From: Streptomyces katrae
GTDB lineage: Bacteria > Actinomycetota > Actinomycetes > Streptomycetales > Streptomycetaceae
Direction: 5' to 3'
DNA length: 64,000 nucleotides
NCBI RefSeq assembly: GCF_000717655.1
Contig: NZ_JNZY01000013.1
Location: 62,001 to 126,000, forward strand
The notes below the pieces were generated by a model. It was not told the DNA's origin, ran no database searches, and saw nothing but the letters and a program-made list of their open reading frames with translations. Shown in pieces: positions 35,649 through 47,889 of the stretch (its first letter is position 1; each line of letters begins with the position of its first letter). Position numbers and translations under genes: made by a program.

Positions 35649-36500
35649 ATGCGGAGCCGGACCATCGGCATGTCGGCGCTGGCCACGACGGCGCTGTTCG
35701 GGCTGACGACGGCCTGCCTGCCGGCGGGCGGGGGCAAGGCCGCCGACGTCGGCAGGGCGGCCCGCGCCGCCGAGCAGGTCTCGGCCGGGGCCACGCCGAC
35801 GCCCGCGGCCAAGGGCAAGGACAAGAGCACCGGTGTGCTCGCGGACCTGTCGGGCGCCGAGATCCTGAACCAGTCGTACGAGGCCATGCGCAAGGTCGAA
35901 TCGGCCCACGTGGTCGCGAAGATGCGCGAGGACGGGCAGCAGGTGGAGTTCGAGCTGTCCCTCGACAGGAAGAGCGGCTGCAACGGCGTGATCCGGTACG
36001 AGGGGATGGGCAAGGTGGACCTCATCAAGTCCACCGACCTCATGCACTTCAAGGGGGACGCCGGCTACTGGCGGGCCGTGGCCGCGAAGAAGCACACCCC
36101 CAAGAAGCAGACGGACGCGATGGTCACCATGCTCGCCGACCGCTGGCTGAAGATGCCGCTCTCCGATCCCGAGGCAGCCTCGATGGCCCATGTCTGCGAC
36201 CTGGGCAAGCTGATGGGCGGCAGCGGCAAGCCCAGCCCGCTGGCCCGCAAGGGCGAGACGGTCGCCATCGACGGCAAGCAGGCACTGGCGATCACCTCGG
36301 CGGCCAAGGAGGGCACGGAGGTCGACTACATAGCCGCCCAGGGCACCCCGTACCTGCTCAAGTCCACCATTTCGGGGGACGAGACCGGGGAGATCCTCTT
36401 CTCCGCGTTCGGCACGCCGGTCGACACGGCCCTGCCGGAGGGCGCGGACGTGCTGGACCTGTCGAAGCTGGGTGGCGGCGCCCCCGGCGAATCGGTCTGA
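35649..36500 (+). CDS. Putative lipoprotein, LppX/LprG-like or hypothetical
   Basis: The 283-residue precursor has a signal with lipobox LTTAC near residue 23. The mature protein (LNQSYEAMRKVESAHVVAKMREDGQQVEFELSLD to SAFGTPVDTALPEGADVLDLSKL) has the mainly beta layout of the actinobacterial lipoproteins that cradle hydrophobic ligands, similar in outline to LppX/LprG. The ATG at 35649 is preceded by a GGGGGG/AAGGGG Shine-Dalgarno-like run. It would be anchored on the outer face of the membrane. It stands alone; ligand and role are unknown. Confidence 0.8.
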   Translation: MRSRTIGMSALATTALFGLTTACLPAGGGKAADVGRAARAAEQVSAGATPTPAAKGKDKSTGVLADLSGAEILNQSYEAMRKVESAHVVAKMREDGQQVEFELSLDRKSGCNGVIRYEGMGKVDLIKSTDLMHFKGDAGYWRAVAAKKHTPKKQTDAMVTMLADRWLKMPLSDPEAASMAHVCDLGKLMGGSGKPSPLARKGETVAIDGKQALAITSAAKEGTEVDYIAAQGTPYLLKSTISGDETGEILFSAFGTPVDTALPEGADVLDLSKLGGGAPGESV

Positions 36501-36572
36501 CACCGGCCTCGGCGGGCGGATCCCCGGAAACGCGCGTAGCGTCGCAAAAGGGATACGGAAGGGAGCCCTCGC

Positions 36573-36755
36573 ATGGGGATCTTCGACAGGGCCAAGGAAA
36601 TGCTGCAGGGCCACGGCAAGCAGGCGAAGCAGGCGTCCGACGCCGCCGAGCAGCAGATCGACCAGCGCACCGGCAACAAGTACGCCAAGCAGGTCGATCA
36701 GGGCCAGCAGCAGGTCGAGAAGCAGTTGGGCATCGACGACGACCCGAACCGGTAG
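36573..36755 (+). CDS. Small MT0933-type antitoxin-like protein
   Basis: The 60-residue, highly charged, helical protein (MGIFDRAKEMLQGHGKQAKQ; QQIDQRTGNKYAKQVDQGQQ) matches the short actinobacterial family described as MT0933-like antitoxins. Family members often stand alone, as here: no adjacent toxin gene is visible. A GAAGGGAG Shine-Dalgarno precedes the ATG. The antitoxin role is by family name only; the protein could equally be a stress or nucleoid-related factor. Confidence 0.78.
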   Translation: MGIFDRAKEMLQGHGKQAKQASDAAEQQIDQRTGNKYAKQVDQGQQQVEKQLGIDDDPNR

Positions 36756-36778
36756 GCCCCGCCCGAGCAGCCGGCGGC

Positions 36779-36808
36779 GCGGCCGGGGACCCGCAGGTCC
36801 CCGGCCGC
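36779..36808. terminator. Perfect 13-bp hairpin between the small antitoxin gene and mfd
   Basis: GCGGCCGGGGACC (36779-36791) pairs exactly with GGTCCCCGGCCGC (36796-36808) around a CGCA tetraloop, 24 bp after the antitoxin-like gene. Confidence 0.85.
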
Positions 36809-36826
36809 GCACCGCGTCGCACGCAA

Positions 36827-36900
36827 GCGGTCGTACGGGAGCGGTCGTACGGAAGGCGGTCGTACGGAAGGCGGTCGTACGGAAGGCGGTCGTACGGAAG
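36827..36900. repeat. 15-bp tandem repeat at the 3' end of mfd
   Basis: GCGGTCGTACGGAAG is repeated exactly four times (36841, 36856, 36871, 36886), preceded by one 14-bp variant at 36827. The array ends two bases before the mfd stop codon and contains the palindromic core TCGTACGG. Copy number is likely to vary between strains. Confidence 0.92.
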
Positions 36901-36902
36901 CC

Positions 36903-40436
<3,534 letters not shown>

Positions 40437-40605
40437 GAAAGGAGGCTTCCGTCCGGTGAAGGGGCAACGCGAAGGGCCCGACACGTCTCACGGGCCGGGG
40501 CTTCCCACCCTACGACGCCGCCCCCTCACCCGCGCGAGGGATTGCGGCCACTCCGGGGAGTGACCGGCCGTCCCGGCTGCCGGACCGGGCCGCCCGAACG
40601 GCCGT

Positions 40606-40641
40606 CGGCCCCGGCCGGCCCGTGAGGGCTGACCGGGGCCG
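40606..40641 (-). terminator. Hairpin after the second ABC permease
   Basis: CGGCCCCGG (40606-40614) pairs with CCGGGGCCG (40633-40641), with an inner GCCC-GTGA-GGGC stem-loop. It lies 22 bp after the permease stop. Confidence 0.6.
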
Positions 40642-40663
40642 GCGGTCCCCCGTACGACCGCGG

Positions 40664-43246
40664 CTACTCGCTCGCGATCGCGTTCAGTACGTTCATCCGT
40701 CCTGCCCGGAAGGCCGGGACCAGTGCGGCGAACAGGCCCACGAAGGCCGACCCGGCGAACACGCCGATGATCGTCGGCCAGGGGATCTCCAGCACCTTCA
40801 GGCCCTGGAGGACGAGCAACTGCTGCGCGGCGGCCCCCCAGCCCATGCCCAGGCCGAGGCCCAGGAGGGCGCCGAAGAGGGCGATGACCACCGACTCCAG
40901 GCGGATCATGCGGCGCAGCTGGCGGCGGGAGAGGCCGATGGCGCGCATCAGGCCGATCTCCCGGGTCCGCTCGACGACCGAGAGGGCGAGGGTGTTCACG
41001 ACGCCCAGGACCGCCACGATGATCGCGAGGGCGAGGAGCCCGTAGACCATGTTCAGCAGCTGGCCGACCTGGTCCTGGAGGTCCTTCTTGTAGTCGGTCT
41101 GGTTGCGCACCTGGTACTGGGGGTACTCGGCGAGCGCCGCCTTGACCGCCGCGTACGCGGAGCCGGCCTTCCCGTCGGCGGCCTTGGCCAGCAGCATGAA
41201 GGGCAGGGGCATCCGGTCGGCCGGGACGTACTGCTGCGCGGTCGCGGTGCTGATGTACATCGAGCCCTTGTCGATGTTGCCCTCGTCCGAGGTGATCGCG
41301 GCGACCTTCAGCCTGGCGCTCTTGCCCTCGGCGAAGGCGACGGTCATCTCGTCGCCGACCTTGACGTGGTGCTCGTCCGCGTAGAGCGAACCGACCGACA
41401 TCGCGCCGCTGCCGTACGCCGCCGCGTGCTCGCCGGCCACCGCCTTGCGCCGGACGTCCTGGACGTAGGTGGGGTCGGTGACGCTCAGCTCGGCGTCCTT
41501 GGCTGAGCCGTCGGGTGCGGTGATCTTCGCCTTCACCAGCCGGTACGCGGTGACGTGGTCGAGGTCCTTGGCCGCCCGCAGCGCCTGCTCGGCCTGCGGG
41601 ACGACCGGCTGCTGCGCCTGGGACTGGACCATGTAGTCCGCGCCGACCGACTTGTCGAGCTCGTCGGTGGCGGAGGCCACCATCGAGGAGCCGACGACCG
41701 ACAGACAGGCGACCAGCGCCAGTCCGATCATCAGCGCGGCGGCGGTGGCGCCGGTGCGGCGCGGGTTGCGCAGCGCGTTGCGCTCGGCGAGCCGGCCGAC
41801 GGACCCGAAGGGCCGCAGGACCACGCCGGAGAGCAGCCGGACCACGCCGCCGGCGAGCAGCGGGCCGATCACGATGAAGCCGATGAGGGTGAAAAGGACG
41901 CCCATGGCCAGCCAGAGCGAACCGGGCGCGGCCTTGTCGGCGGCCGCGGCGAGGAACAGGCCCGCGCCGCCGATGCCGGTCAGGACCAGGCCCACGGCCG
42001 CCCTGATGCGGCCGGCCTTCTTGTCGCCGGGGGTGCCGGCGTCGCGCAGGGCGGCCATCGGCGAGACCTTCCCGGCCCGGCGGGCCGGGATGAACGCCGA
42101 GACGACGGTGACGATGATGCCGAGCACCAGGCCGACGACGGGGGTGGTCCAGGCGACGGTCAGGTCGTCGGTGGACAGGTGCATGCCCATCTGGCCCATG
42201 AGCTTCATCAGGCCGATGGCCAGGCCCACACCGGCGCCGACACCGAGGAGCGAGCCGACGAGGCCGAGCAGCAGGGCCTCGACGACCACGGACTTCAGCA
42301 CCTGGCCGCTGTCGGCGCCGATGGCGCGCATCAGGCCGATCTCGCGGGTGCGCTGGGCGACCAGCATCGAGAACGTGTTGAAGATCAGGAAGATGCCGAC
42401 GAGGAAGGCGATCCCGGCGAAGCCGAGCATCACGTACTTCATGACGTCGAGGAAGGAGCCGACGTCCTTGCGGTTGGCGTCCGCGGCCTCCTTCGCCGTC
42501 TGCAGCTTGTACGTGTCCGCGCCGACGGCCTTCGCGATGTTCTGCTTCAGCTGGTCGTCGCTGACCCCGTCCTTGGCGCTGACGTTGACGTGCGTGAAGA
42601 GGCCGGGCGCGCCGAGCAGCTTCTCCTGCGCGGTGGCCGTGTCGAAGTAGACGATCGCGGCACCCGGGTTGGTCACGGTGAAGGTGGCGATACCGCTGAT
42701 CCGGGCGCGGATGTCGCCGGTGACGGCGATGGTGCGCAGCTCGTCGCCCAGCTTCAGGTGGTGCTTCTCGGCGGTGTCGGCGTCGACCATCATCTCGGTC
42801 GGGCCGCGCGGGGCCCGGCCGGAGGTGATCTTCATCGACTTGAGCTCGTTGTCGCTCCAGTTGCCCGCGATGGTCGGGGCACCGGTGGTCGAGCCCAGGT
42901 TCTCGTTCTTGGCGCCCACGACCGTGACGGACACCGAGACGACGCCGCCCTCGGCGCCCTTGACCCCGTCGGCCTTCTTGACCTGCTCGACGAGCGAGGC
43001 GGGCAGCACCTCGGGCTTGCCGCGGTCCGGGACGTCCTCGCCGCCCTCGGCCGCCTTCGGAGAGAGCGTGACGTCGGAGTTGGTGACGGCGAACAGCTTG
43101 TCGAAGGTGGTGTTCATGGTGTCGGTGAACACCAGGGTGCCGCAGACGAAGGCGACGGAGAGCAGGACGGCGACCGCGGAGAGCGCCATCCGCCCCTTGT
43201 GCGCGACGAAGTTGCGTCGCGAGGTCTTCAGGACGGTGTTGCTCAC
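40664..43246 (-). CDS. FtsX-like ABC transporter permease (second copy)
   Basis: The 860-residue permease has an N-terminal membrane segment (MALSAVAVLLSVAFVCGTLVF), a large extracytoplasmic domain, a first FtsX block with the RTREIGLMRAIGADSGQVL motif, a pair of central segments, a second extracytoplasmic domain and a C-terminal FtsX block (VVERTREIGLMRAIGLSRRQL). The layout matches the permease at 13933-16485. The GTG start at 43246 overlaps the ATPase stop as GTGA, so the two are translationally coupled. Substrate unknown; candidates include lipoproteins, peptides or antibiotics. Confidence 0.92.
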   Translation of the reverse strand: MSNTVLKTSRRNFVAHKGRMALSAVAVLLSVAFVCGTLVFTDTMNTTFDKLFAVTNSDVTLSPKAAEGGEDVPDRGKPEVLPASLVEQVKKADGVKGAEGGVVSVSVTVVGAKNENLGSTTGAPTIAGNWSDNELKSMKITSGRAPRGPTEMMVDADTAEKHHLKLGDELRTIAVTGDIRARISGIATFTVTNPGAAIVYFDTATAQEKLLGAPGLFTHVNVSAKDGVSDDQLKQNIAKAVGADTYKLQTAKEAADANRKDVGSFLDVMKYVMLGFAGIAFLVGIFLIFNTFSMLVAQRTREIGLMRAIGADSGQVLKSVVVEALLLGLVGSLLGVGAGVGLAIGLMKLMGQMGMHLSTDDLTVAWTTPVVGLVLGIIVTVVSAFIPARRAGKVSPMAALRDAGTPGDKKAGRIRAAVGLVLTGIGGAGLFLAAAADKAAPGSLWLAMGVLFTLIGFIVIGPLLAGGVVRLLSGVVLRPFGSVGRLAERNALRNPRRTGATAAALMIGLALVACLSVVGSSMVASATDELDKSVGADYMVQSQAQQPVVPQAEQALRAAKDLDHVTAYRLVKAKITAPDGSAKDAELSVTDPTYVQDVRRKAVAGEHAAAYGSGAMSVGSLYADEHHVKVGDEMTVAFAEGKSARLKVAAITSDEGNIDKGSMYISTATAQQYVPADRMPLPFMLLAKAADGKAGSAYAAVKAALAEYPQYQVRNQTDYKKDLQDQVGQLLNMVYGLLALAIIVAVLGVVNTLALSVVERTREIGLMRAIGLSRRQLRRMIRLESVVIALFGALLGLGLGMGWGAAAQQLLVLQGLKVLEIPWPTIIGVFAGSAFVGLFAALVPAFRAGRMNVLNAIASE

Positions 43247-44031
43247 GAGGTCCGCCCGCGCGCGTCGAAGTCCTTCATCCGGTCGAGCACCTGGTCGGCG
43301 GTGGGCCCGTACATCTCGTCCACGATCCGGCCGTCGGCCAGGAAGATGACACGGTCCGCGTACGAGGCGGCGACCGGATCGTGCGTGACCATGACAATGG
43401 TCTGGCCGAGTTCGTCCACCGAGCGGCGCAGGAAGCCGAGGACCTCGGCGCCGGCCCGGGAGTCCAGGTTTCCGGTGGGCTCGTCGCCGAAGATGATCTG
43501 CGGGCGGGCCGCGAGGGCACGGGCGACGGCCACGCGCTGCTGCTGGCCGCCGGAGAGCTCGGTCGGGCGGTGCTTGAGGCGGCCGGCGAGGCCGACGGTC
43601 TCCACGACCCGGTTCAGCCACTCCGCGTCGGGCTTGCGGCCCGCTATGTCCATGGGGAGCGTGATGTTCTCCAGGGCGTTGAGCGTCGGCAGCAGGTTGA
43701 ACGCCTGGAAGATGAAACCGATCCGGTCGCGGCGCAGCTGCGTGAGCTTCTTGTCCTTCAGCCCGGTGATCTCGGTGTCGTCCAGGTGGATCTGCCCGCT
43801 GGTCACCGTGTCGAGACCGGCGAGGCAGTGCATCAGCGTGGACTTGCCGGAGCCGGAGGGGCCCATGATCGCCGTGAACTGGCCGCGCTTGATGTCCACG
43901 TCCACCTCGTCGAGGGCGACCACACGGGTCTCCCCGGCGCCATAGGCCTTGACGACCTTGCGCGCCCGGGCCGCGACGGCTTCATGCCCTCCAGTACCCC
44001 CGTGCCTGGTTTCGGTCATAGCCGTTGTCAC
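43243..44031 (-). CDS. ABC transporter ATP-binding protein (second copy)
   Basis: The 262-residue MacB/LolD-type ATPase has Walker A GPSGSGKST, signature LSGGQQQR, Walker B IIFGDEP and H-loop VMVTHD. It is very close in sequence to the ATPase at 13100-13873 along its whole length, including FIFQAFNLLPTL and ENITLPMDIAGRKPD. I choose the GTG at 44031 because GAGGGG lies 8 nt upstream; an ATG at 44019 is the alternative. It forms an operon with the overlapping permease. The long frame reaching 44367 crosses the promoter region and is not credible. Confidence 0.9.
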   Translation of the reverse strand: MTTAMTETRHGGTGGHEAVAARARKVVKAYGAGETRVVALDEVDVDIKRGQFTAIMGPSGSGKSTLMHCLAGLDTVTSGQIHLDDTEITGLKDKKLTQLRRDRIGFIFQAFNLLPTLNALENITLPMDIAGRKPDAEWLNRVVETVGLAGRLKHRPTELSGGQQQRVAVARALAARPQIIFGDEPTGNLDSRAGAEVLGFLRRSVDELGQTIVMVTHDPVAASYADRVIFLADGRIVDEMYGPTADQVLDRMKDFDARGRTS

Positions 44032-44382
44032 GGTGCTTCCCCTCGTTCGTTGCGTTGCTGCGCGTGTGACCGGATTCCGGCGGGTCGGCCGGATCCGGCG
44101 TGTGATGCCGTCCTGAAGTCTGCGGGGCGGAGGCGGCCGGCGCCCTGGTGCCCATCGCCGTATCCACCGGGGGGTTAACCCCACCCCCGCCCGTATGAAC
44201 CAGTTAAGGACCTCGCGAGGCCGTCCTCCTCCTCCGCCGGGACGAAAGGCCCCTGGACCCTTGTGAGGAGCAACCCTTAGGGGTTCTCCGCCTTTTGGGG
44301 GACCAGCTCTGGGGGGATACCGCCGGATACCCCGTGATGAGAGGGTGTTCCCCGCAGGTACGTGCACGGTGAAAGGATCGTG
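44032..44382. other. Divergent promoter region between ABC ATPase and MFS exporter
   Basis: This 350-bp region must hold promoters for both divergent genes. I can see GGTTAACC at about 44174-44181 and the inverted repeat AACCC-TTAG-GGGTT at 44272-44285, either of which could be an operator, but no clear -35/-10 pair. No coding sequence is supported here. Confidence 0.4.
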
Positions 44383-45960
44383 GTGGGCGCGGAGGAGAGC
44401 ACGGGGGAACGCACCGGGGACGCCGCCGGGTCAGGGGCCGGGGCCTCGGCGGCTGCCGGGAGCGGCAGCCGGCCGCCGCGCACGGCGCTCGTCGCCGCCC
44501 TCATGCTGAGCATGGCCCTCGTCGCCCTCGACACCTCCATCGTCTCCACCGCCGTCCCCCAGATCGTCGGCGACCTCGGCGGGTTCTCCGTCTTCTCCTG
44601 GCTCTTCGCCGGCTACCTGCTCGCGATCACCGTCACCCTCCCCGTCTACGGGAAGCTCTCCGACACCCTCGGCCGGGGGCCCGTCCTGCTCTTCGGCATA
44701 GCCCTGTTCATCGTCGGCTCGGTGCTGTGCGCGCTCGCCTGGAACATGGCCGCCCTCATCGCCTTCCGCATCGTCCAGGGGCTGGGCGGCGGCGCGCTCC
44801 AGGGCACCGTGCAGACCCTGGCCGCCGACCTGTACCCGCTCAAGGACCGCCCCAGGATCCAGGCCAGGATGTCCTCCGTCTGGGCCGCCTCCGCCGTGGC
44901 CGGCCCCGCGCTCGGCGGGCTCATCGCCTCGTACGCCGACTGGCGCTGGATCTTCCTCATCAACCTGCCGCTGGGCGGCCTGGCCCTGTGGCTGCTCGCC
45001 CGCCATCTCGTCGAGCCCGCACGGTCCCCCGGTCGCCGCGGCCCGATCGACTGGGCCGGCGCCCTCGGCGTCTTCGCCTGCGGCGGGCTGCTGCTCTTCG
45101 CGCTGGTGCAGGGCGGGGTCGCCTGGCCCTGGCTGTCCGCGCCCTCGCTCGCCCTGCTGGGCGCGAGCGCGGTGCTGGCGGCCGTGGTCGTCCGGATCGA
45201 ACGCCGGGCCGAGGAACCGATTCTCCCCGGGTGGGTCTGGCGCCGGCGCACCATCGCCGCCGTGAACCTCGCCCTCGGCGCACTCGGCCTGCTCATGGTC
45301 GCGCCGCTGGTCTTCGTCCCGACGTACGCCCAGTCGGTCCTCGGCCTCGGACCCACGAGCGCGGGGCTCGTCATGTCCGCGATGACCCTCACCTGGCCCC
45401 TGTCCGCCGCCTTCAGCCAGCACGTCTACCGGCGCATCGGCTTCCGCGACTGCGCCGTCGTCGGGATCTCACTGGCCGCCGTGATCCTGTTCTCGTTCAC
45501 GCTGCTCCCCCATCCCGCCCGGCCCTGGCAGCCCACGCTGATCATGCTGCTGCTGGGCGCCGCCCTCGGCCTGTTCCAGCTGCCGCTGATCGTCGGGGTC
45601 CAGTCCACCGTGGGCTGGTCCGAGCGGGGTACGACGACGGCCTCGGTGCTGTTCTGCCGCCAGGTCGGCCAGAGCCTCGGGGCCGCCCTGCTCGGGGCCG
45701 TCGCCAACGCGACCATCGCCGCCCGGCTGGCCGACGCCCCGATGACCGGACTGCCGCACCACCTCGACGACGTCTCCAAGGCCCTCGACCGGCCCGGGCT
45801 GCTCCCGCCGGCCGCCGCCGACTACCTGCGCGCGTCGGTGGCCGCCGCCGTGGACCACATCTTCCTCGGCGCGACCGCCGCGGCCGTGGCGGCCCTGCTG
45901 ATCCTGCTCCTGGTGGCTCCGCGGCGGTTCCCGATCCTGGCGGAGCATCAGGAGAAGTAG
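44383..45960 (+). CDS. MFS drug exporter, EmrB/QacA (DHA2, 14-TM) type
   Basis: The 525-residue protein has 14 hydrophobic segments. The first segment with ALDTSIVSTAVPQIVGDLGG is the DHA2 motif; GKLSDTLGRGPVLLFGI is the MFS motif A; LGGGALQGTVQTLAADLYPL the signature of motif C region. It should export drugs or secondary metabolites using the proton gradient. The GTG at 44383 is preceded by GAAAGGA with 5 nt spacing; GTGs at 44362 and 44380 are alternatives. It is divergent from an ABC/FtsX pair, which suggests but does not prove shared stress control. Confidence 0.92.
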   Translation: MGAEESTGERTGDAAGSGAGASAAAGSGSRPPRTALVAALMLSMALVALDTSIVSTAVPQIVGDLGGFSVFSWLFAGYLLAITVTLPVYGKLSDTLGRGPVLLFGIALFIVGSVLCALAWNMAALIAFRIVQGLGGGALQGTVQTLAADLYPLKDRPRIQARMSSVWAASAVAGPALGGLIASYADWRWIFLINLPLGGLALWLLARHLVEPARSPGRRGPIDWAGALGVFACGGLLLFALVQGGVAWPWLSAPSLALLGASAVLAAVVVRIERRAEEPILPGWVWRRRTIAAVNLALGALGLLMVAPLVFVPTYAQSVLGLGPTSAGLVMSAMTLTWPLSAAFSQHVYRRIGFRDCAVVGISLAAVILFSFTLLPHPARPWQPTLIMLLLGAALGLFQLPLIVGVQSTVGWSERGTTTASVLFCRQVGQSLGAALLGAVANATIAARLADAPMTGLPHHLDDVSKALDRPGLLPPAAADYLRASVAAAVDHIFLGATAAAVAALLILLLVAPRRFPILAEHQEK

Positions 45961-46048
45961 GGGCGCGCCCGGCTCCTGCTTGTCATGGTCCCGGTCAACG
46001 GAGTACACCTCGGAGTCCTGAATCCGAGATCCGTTCCGGGGGGACGAC

Positions 46049-46924
46049 ATGGTTTCCGCACTCTTCGCACTGGCCTTACTGGCCGCCGTGGCCGGGCCGA
46101 TCGGCCTGCGGCTGCGCCGCCATCCGGGCTTCGTCACCGGCCGCGACGGCCGGCTCTCCACCTCCACCACCCTGGCGCTGGCCTGGACCGTGATCCTGGT
46201 CTGGCTCCTGCTCACGATCCTCGCGTACGGGCTCACGGCGGGCGGCGGAGCCGGCTGGTTCGCCGGGGAGCACGGCCCGCTGTCCTCCCTGACCACCGTC
46301 TACCTGCCGCTGCTCGGCGGCCCGTACGTGGCCCTGATCGCGGCGAAGACCGTCGTCGGCATCCGTGTGGAGAACGGCAGCATGGCCAAACCCGCCCCCA
46401 AGCCGACGCCCTCGGGGAAGCGGCCGCTGCGCGAGCTGATCGCGAACGACAGCGGGCGCACCGACCTCGTGGACCTCCAGTACGTGACGCTGAGCGCGAT
46501 CACGATGCTGTACGTGGTGCTGTTCTTCCTCTCCGACGTGGGCGGCGGGCTCCCCCGCCTCCCCGCCGAGATCTGGGCGCTGACCGGCGCACCGGCGGGG
46601 GCGTACCTGGTGAACAAGATGGCCACGCGCGCGAACCCGGTGATCACGGGCGTGGCGGTGCAGGGTTCCGCCCTGCGGGTGGAGGGCGGCGGCTTCGGCC
46701 CGCAGGCCCGGGTGGAGCTCGACTCCACCGCCCTGGCGACCGAGTACGACCCGGCGACGGGCACCCTGACCGCGCAGCTGCCGGCCGCCGCGCCCGCCGC
46801 CTTCACGGTGGTCGTCACCTCCCGCGGCCTGCGCAGCGACCCGTACCGTCACGCACCGGCGGCTGCGGGCTCGGGACGGGCTCCGGCTCCGGCTCCGGCT
46901 CCGGCCCAGCGGGCGGCGGGCTAG
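46049..46924 (+). CDS. Membrane protein with C-terminal IPT/TIG-like domain
   Basis: The 291-residue protein has an N-terminal membrane segment (VSALFALALLAAVAGPIGL), two more near residues 47-68 and 90-110, a soluble basic loop (KPAPKPTPSGKRPLRELI), a fourth around residue 150-172, and a final hydrophobic stretch. The C-terminal 90 residues (VITGVAVQGSALRVEGGGFGPQARVEL) look like an IPT/TIG Ig-like fold. Near the stop, a run of CTCCGGC repeats encodes APAPAPAPA. A GGGGGG Shine-Dalgarno-like run precedes the ATG. Function unknown. Confidence 0.8.
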   Translation: MVSALFALALLAAVAGPIGLRLRRHPGFVTGRDGRLSTSTTLALAWTVILVWLLLTILAYGLTAGGGAGWFAGEHGPLSSLTTVYLPLLGGPYVALIAAKTVVGIRVENGSMAKPAPKPTPSGKRPLRELIANDSGRTDLVDLQYVTLSAITMLYVVLFFLSDVGGGLPRLPAEIWALTGAPAGAYLVNKMATRANPVITGVAVQGSALRVEGGGFGPQARVELDSTALATEYDPATGTLTAQLPAAAPAAFTVVVTSRGLRSDPYRHAPAAAGSGRAPAPAPAPAQRAAG

Positions 46925-46950
46925 TACGCCCGCGTCGGGGGCGGGTCAGG

Positions 46951-47808
46951 TCACGGGAGCTTCGCGAGGAACTCCCTGATCAGCGGGGCGATCTCCGCGA
47001 GGTGGGTCTCCAGTGCGAAGTGCCCCGCCCCCTCGAAGACGTGCACCTCGGCATCCGGCGCATCGCGCAGGTACGCCTTCGCCCCCGCCGGGGTGAAGAA
47101 CGGGTCCCCCTCGCCCCAGACGACCAGGACCGGCACCCGGGCGGCGCGCAGCCAGGCCTGCCAGGCGGGGTAGTGGGCGAAGTTGGACGCGTAGTCGAAG
47201 GCCAGATCGGCCTGCGCGTCGGCGCGCCCGGGCAGCCCGAGGTAGTGCACGTCGAGCGTCCAGCCGTCCGGGGAGATCAGGCTCGTGTCGGCGACGCCGG
47301 TCTCGTACTGGAAGCGGGTGCCCTCCGGGGTGAAAAGCCCCCGCACGCGCTCCTCGTCGCCCGGCATCTCCCGCCGCAGTCCGGCGAACTCGCGGGCCGC
47401 GTCGGAGAGTCCCTCCTCGTACGCGTTGCCGTTCTGCACGATCAGGCCCGTCACCCGTTCGGGCCGCCGCGCGGCGAGCCGCAGCCCGACGGGGGCGCCG
47501 AAGTCGAAGACGTACAGCGCGAAACGGTCCAGCCCGAGGGCGTCGGTGAAGCCCTCCACGATGTCGGCGAGCCGGTCGAAGGTGTACGTGAACCCGTCCG
47601 GGGCCTCGGTCCGGCCGAAGCCGGGGTAGTCGGGGGCGATCAGCCGGTACGGGGTGTCGCCGAGCGCGTCCATCAGCCGGGCGAACTGGTGCGAGGACGT
47701 GGGGAAACCATGCAGGAGCAGCAGGACCGGGCCGTCGGCGGGGCCGCTCTCGCGGTAGGCGACGCGGACCCCGTGCACCTCGGCGGTGCGGTGGTGGACG
47801 AGCTGCAT
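46951..47808 (-). CDS. Alpha/beta hydrolase of the haloalkane dehalogenase/epoxide hydrolase type
   Basis: The 285-residue protein has the oxyanion segment LLLLHGFPTSSHQF (HGFP), a nucleophile elbow YVFDFGAPVG with Asp in place of the usual Ser (as in dehalogenases and epoxide hydrolases), LVVWGEGDPFF with the acid residue, and the catalytic His in GAGHFALETH. It is probably a cytosolic hydrolase acting on halides, epoxides or related esters. The ATG at 47808 has GGAGG 6 nt upstream. It is divergent from a CGNR regulator with three CCATTA/TAATGG half-sites between them. Confidence 0.9.
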   Translation of the reverse strand: MQLVHHRTAEVHGVRVAYRESGPADGPVLLLLHGFPTSSHQFARLMDALGDTPYRLIAPDYPGFGRTEAPDGFTYTFDRLADIVEGFTDALGLDRFALYVFDFGAPVGLRLAARRPERVTGLIVQNGNAYEEGLSDAAREFAGLRREMPGDEERVRGLFTPEGTRFQYETGVADTSLISPDGWTLDVHYLGLPGRADAQADLAFDYASNFAHYPAWQAWLRAARVPVLVVWGEGDPFFTPAGAKAYLRDAPDAEVHVFEGAGHFALETHLAEIAPLIREFLAKLP

Positions 47809-47832
47809 CACATGCCTCCAATGGCTTGGTTT

Positions 47833-47884
47833 CCATTAGTCTCACCGGAGATCAGTAATGGGTCAAGTGCTTCACGTACCATTA
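47833..47884. promoter_or_regulatory. Three half-sites spaced 23 bp, likely operator for hydrolase/CGNR pair
   Basis: CCATTA occurs at 47833-47838 and 47879-47884, with its inverse TAATGG at 47856-47861; the starts are 23 bp apart in each case. The array fills the intergenic region. The -10-like TACCAT (47877-47882) sits 8 bp upstream of the CGNR ATG, suggesting a leaderless transcript, since no Shine-Dalgarno precedes 47890. Confidence 0.5.
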
Positions 47885-47889
47885 GACCC

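Noticed and set aside
36573..36755. A complete toxin-antitoxin operon around the MT0933-like protein
   Set aside because: No toxin-like gene is adjacent on either strand; only the small antitoxin-like protein can be supported.
36827..36900. CRISPR array
   Set aside because: The units are 15 bp in direct tandem with no spacers and no cas genes anywhere in the window.
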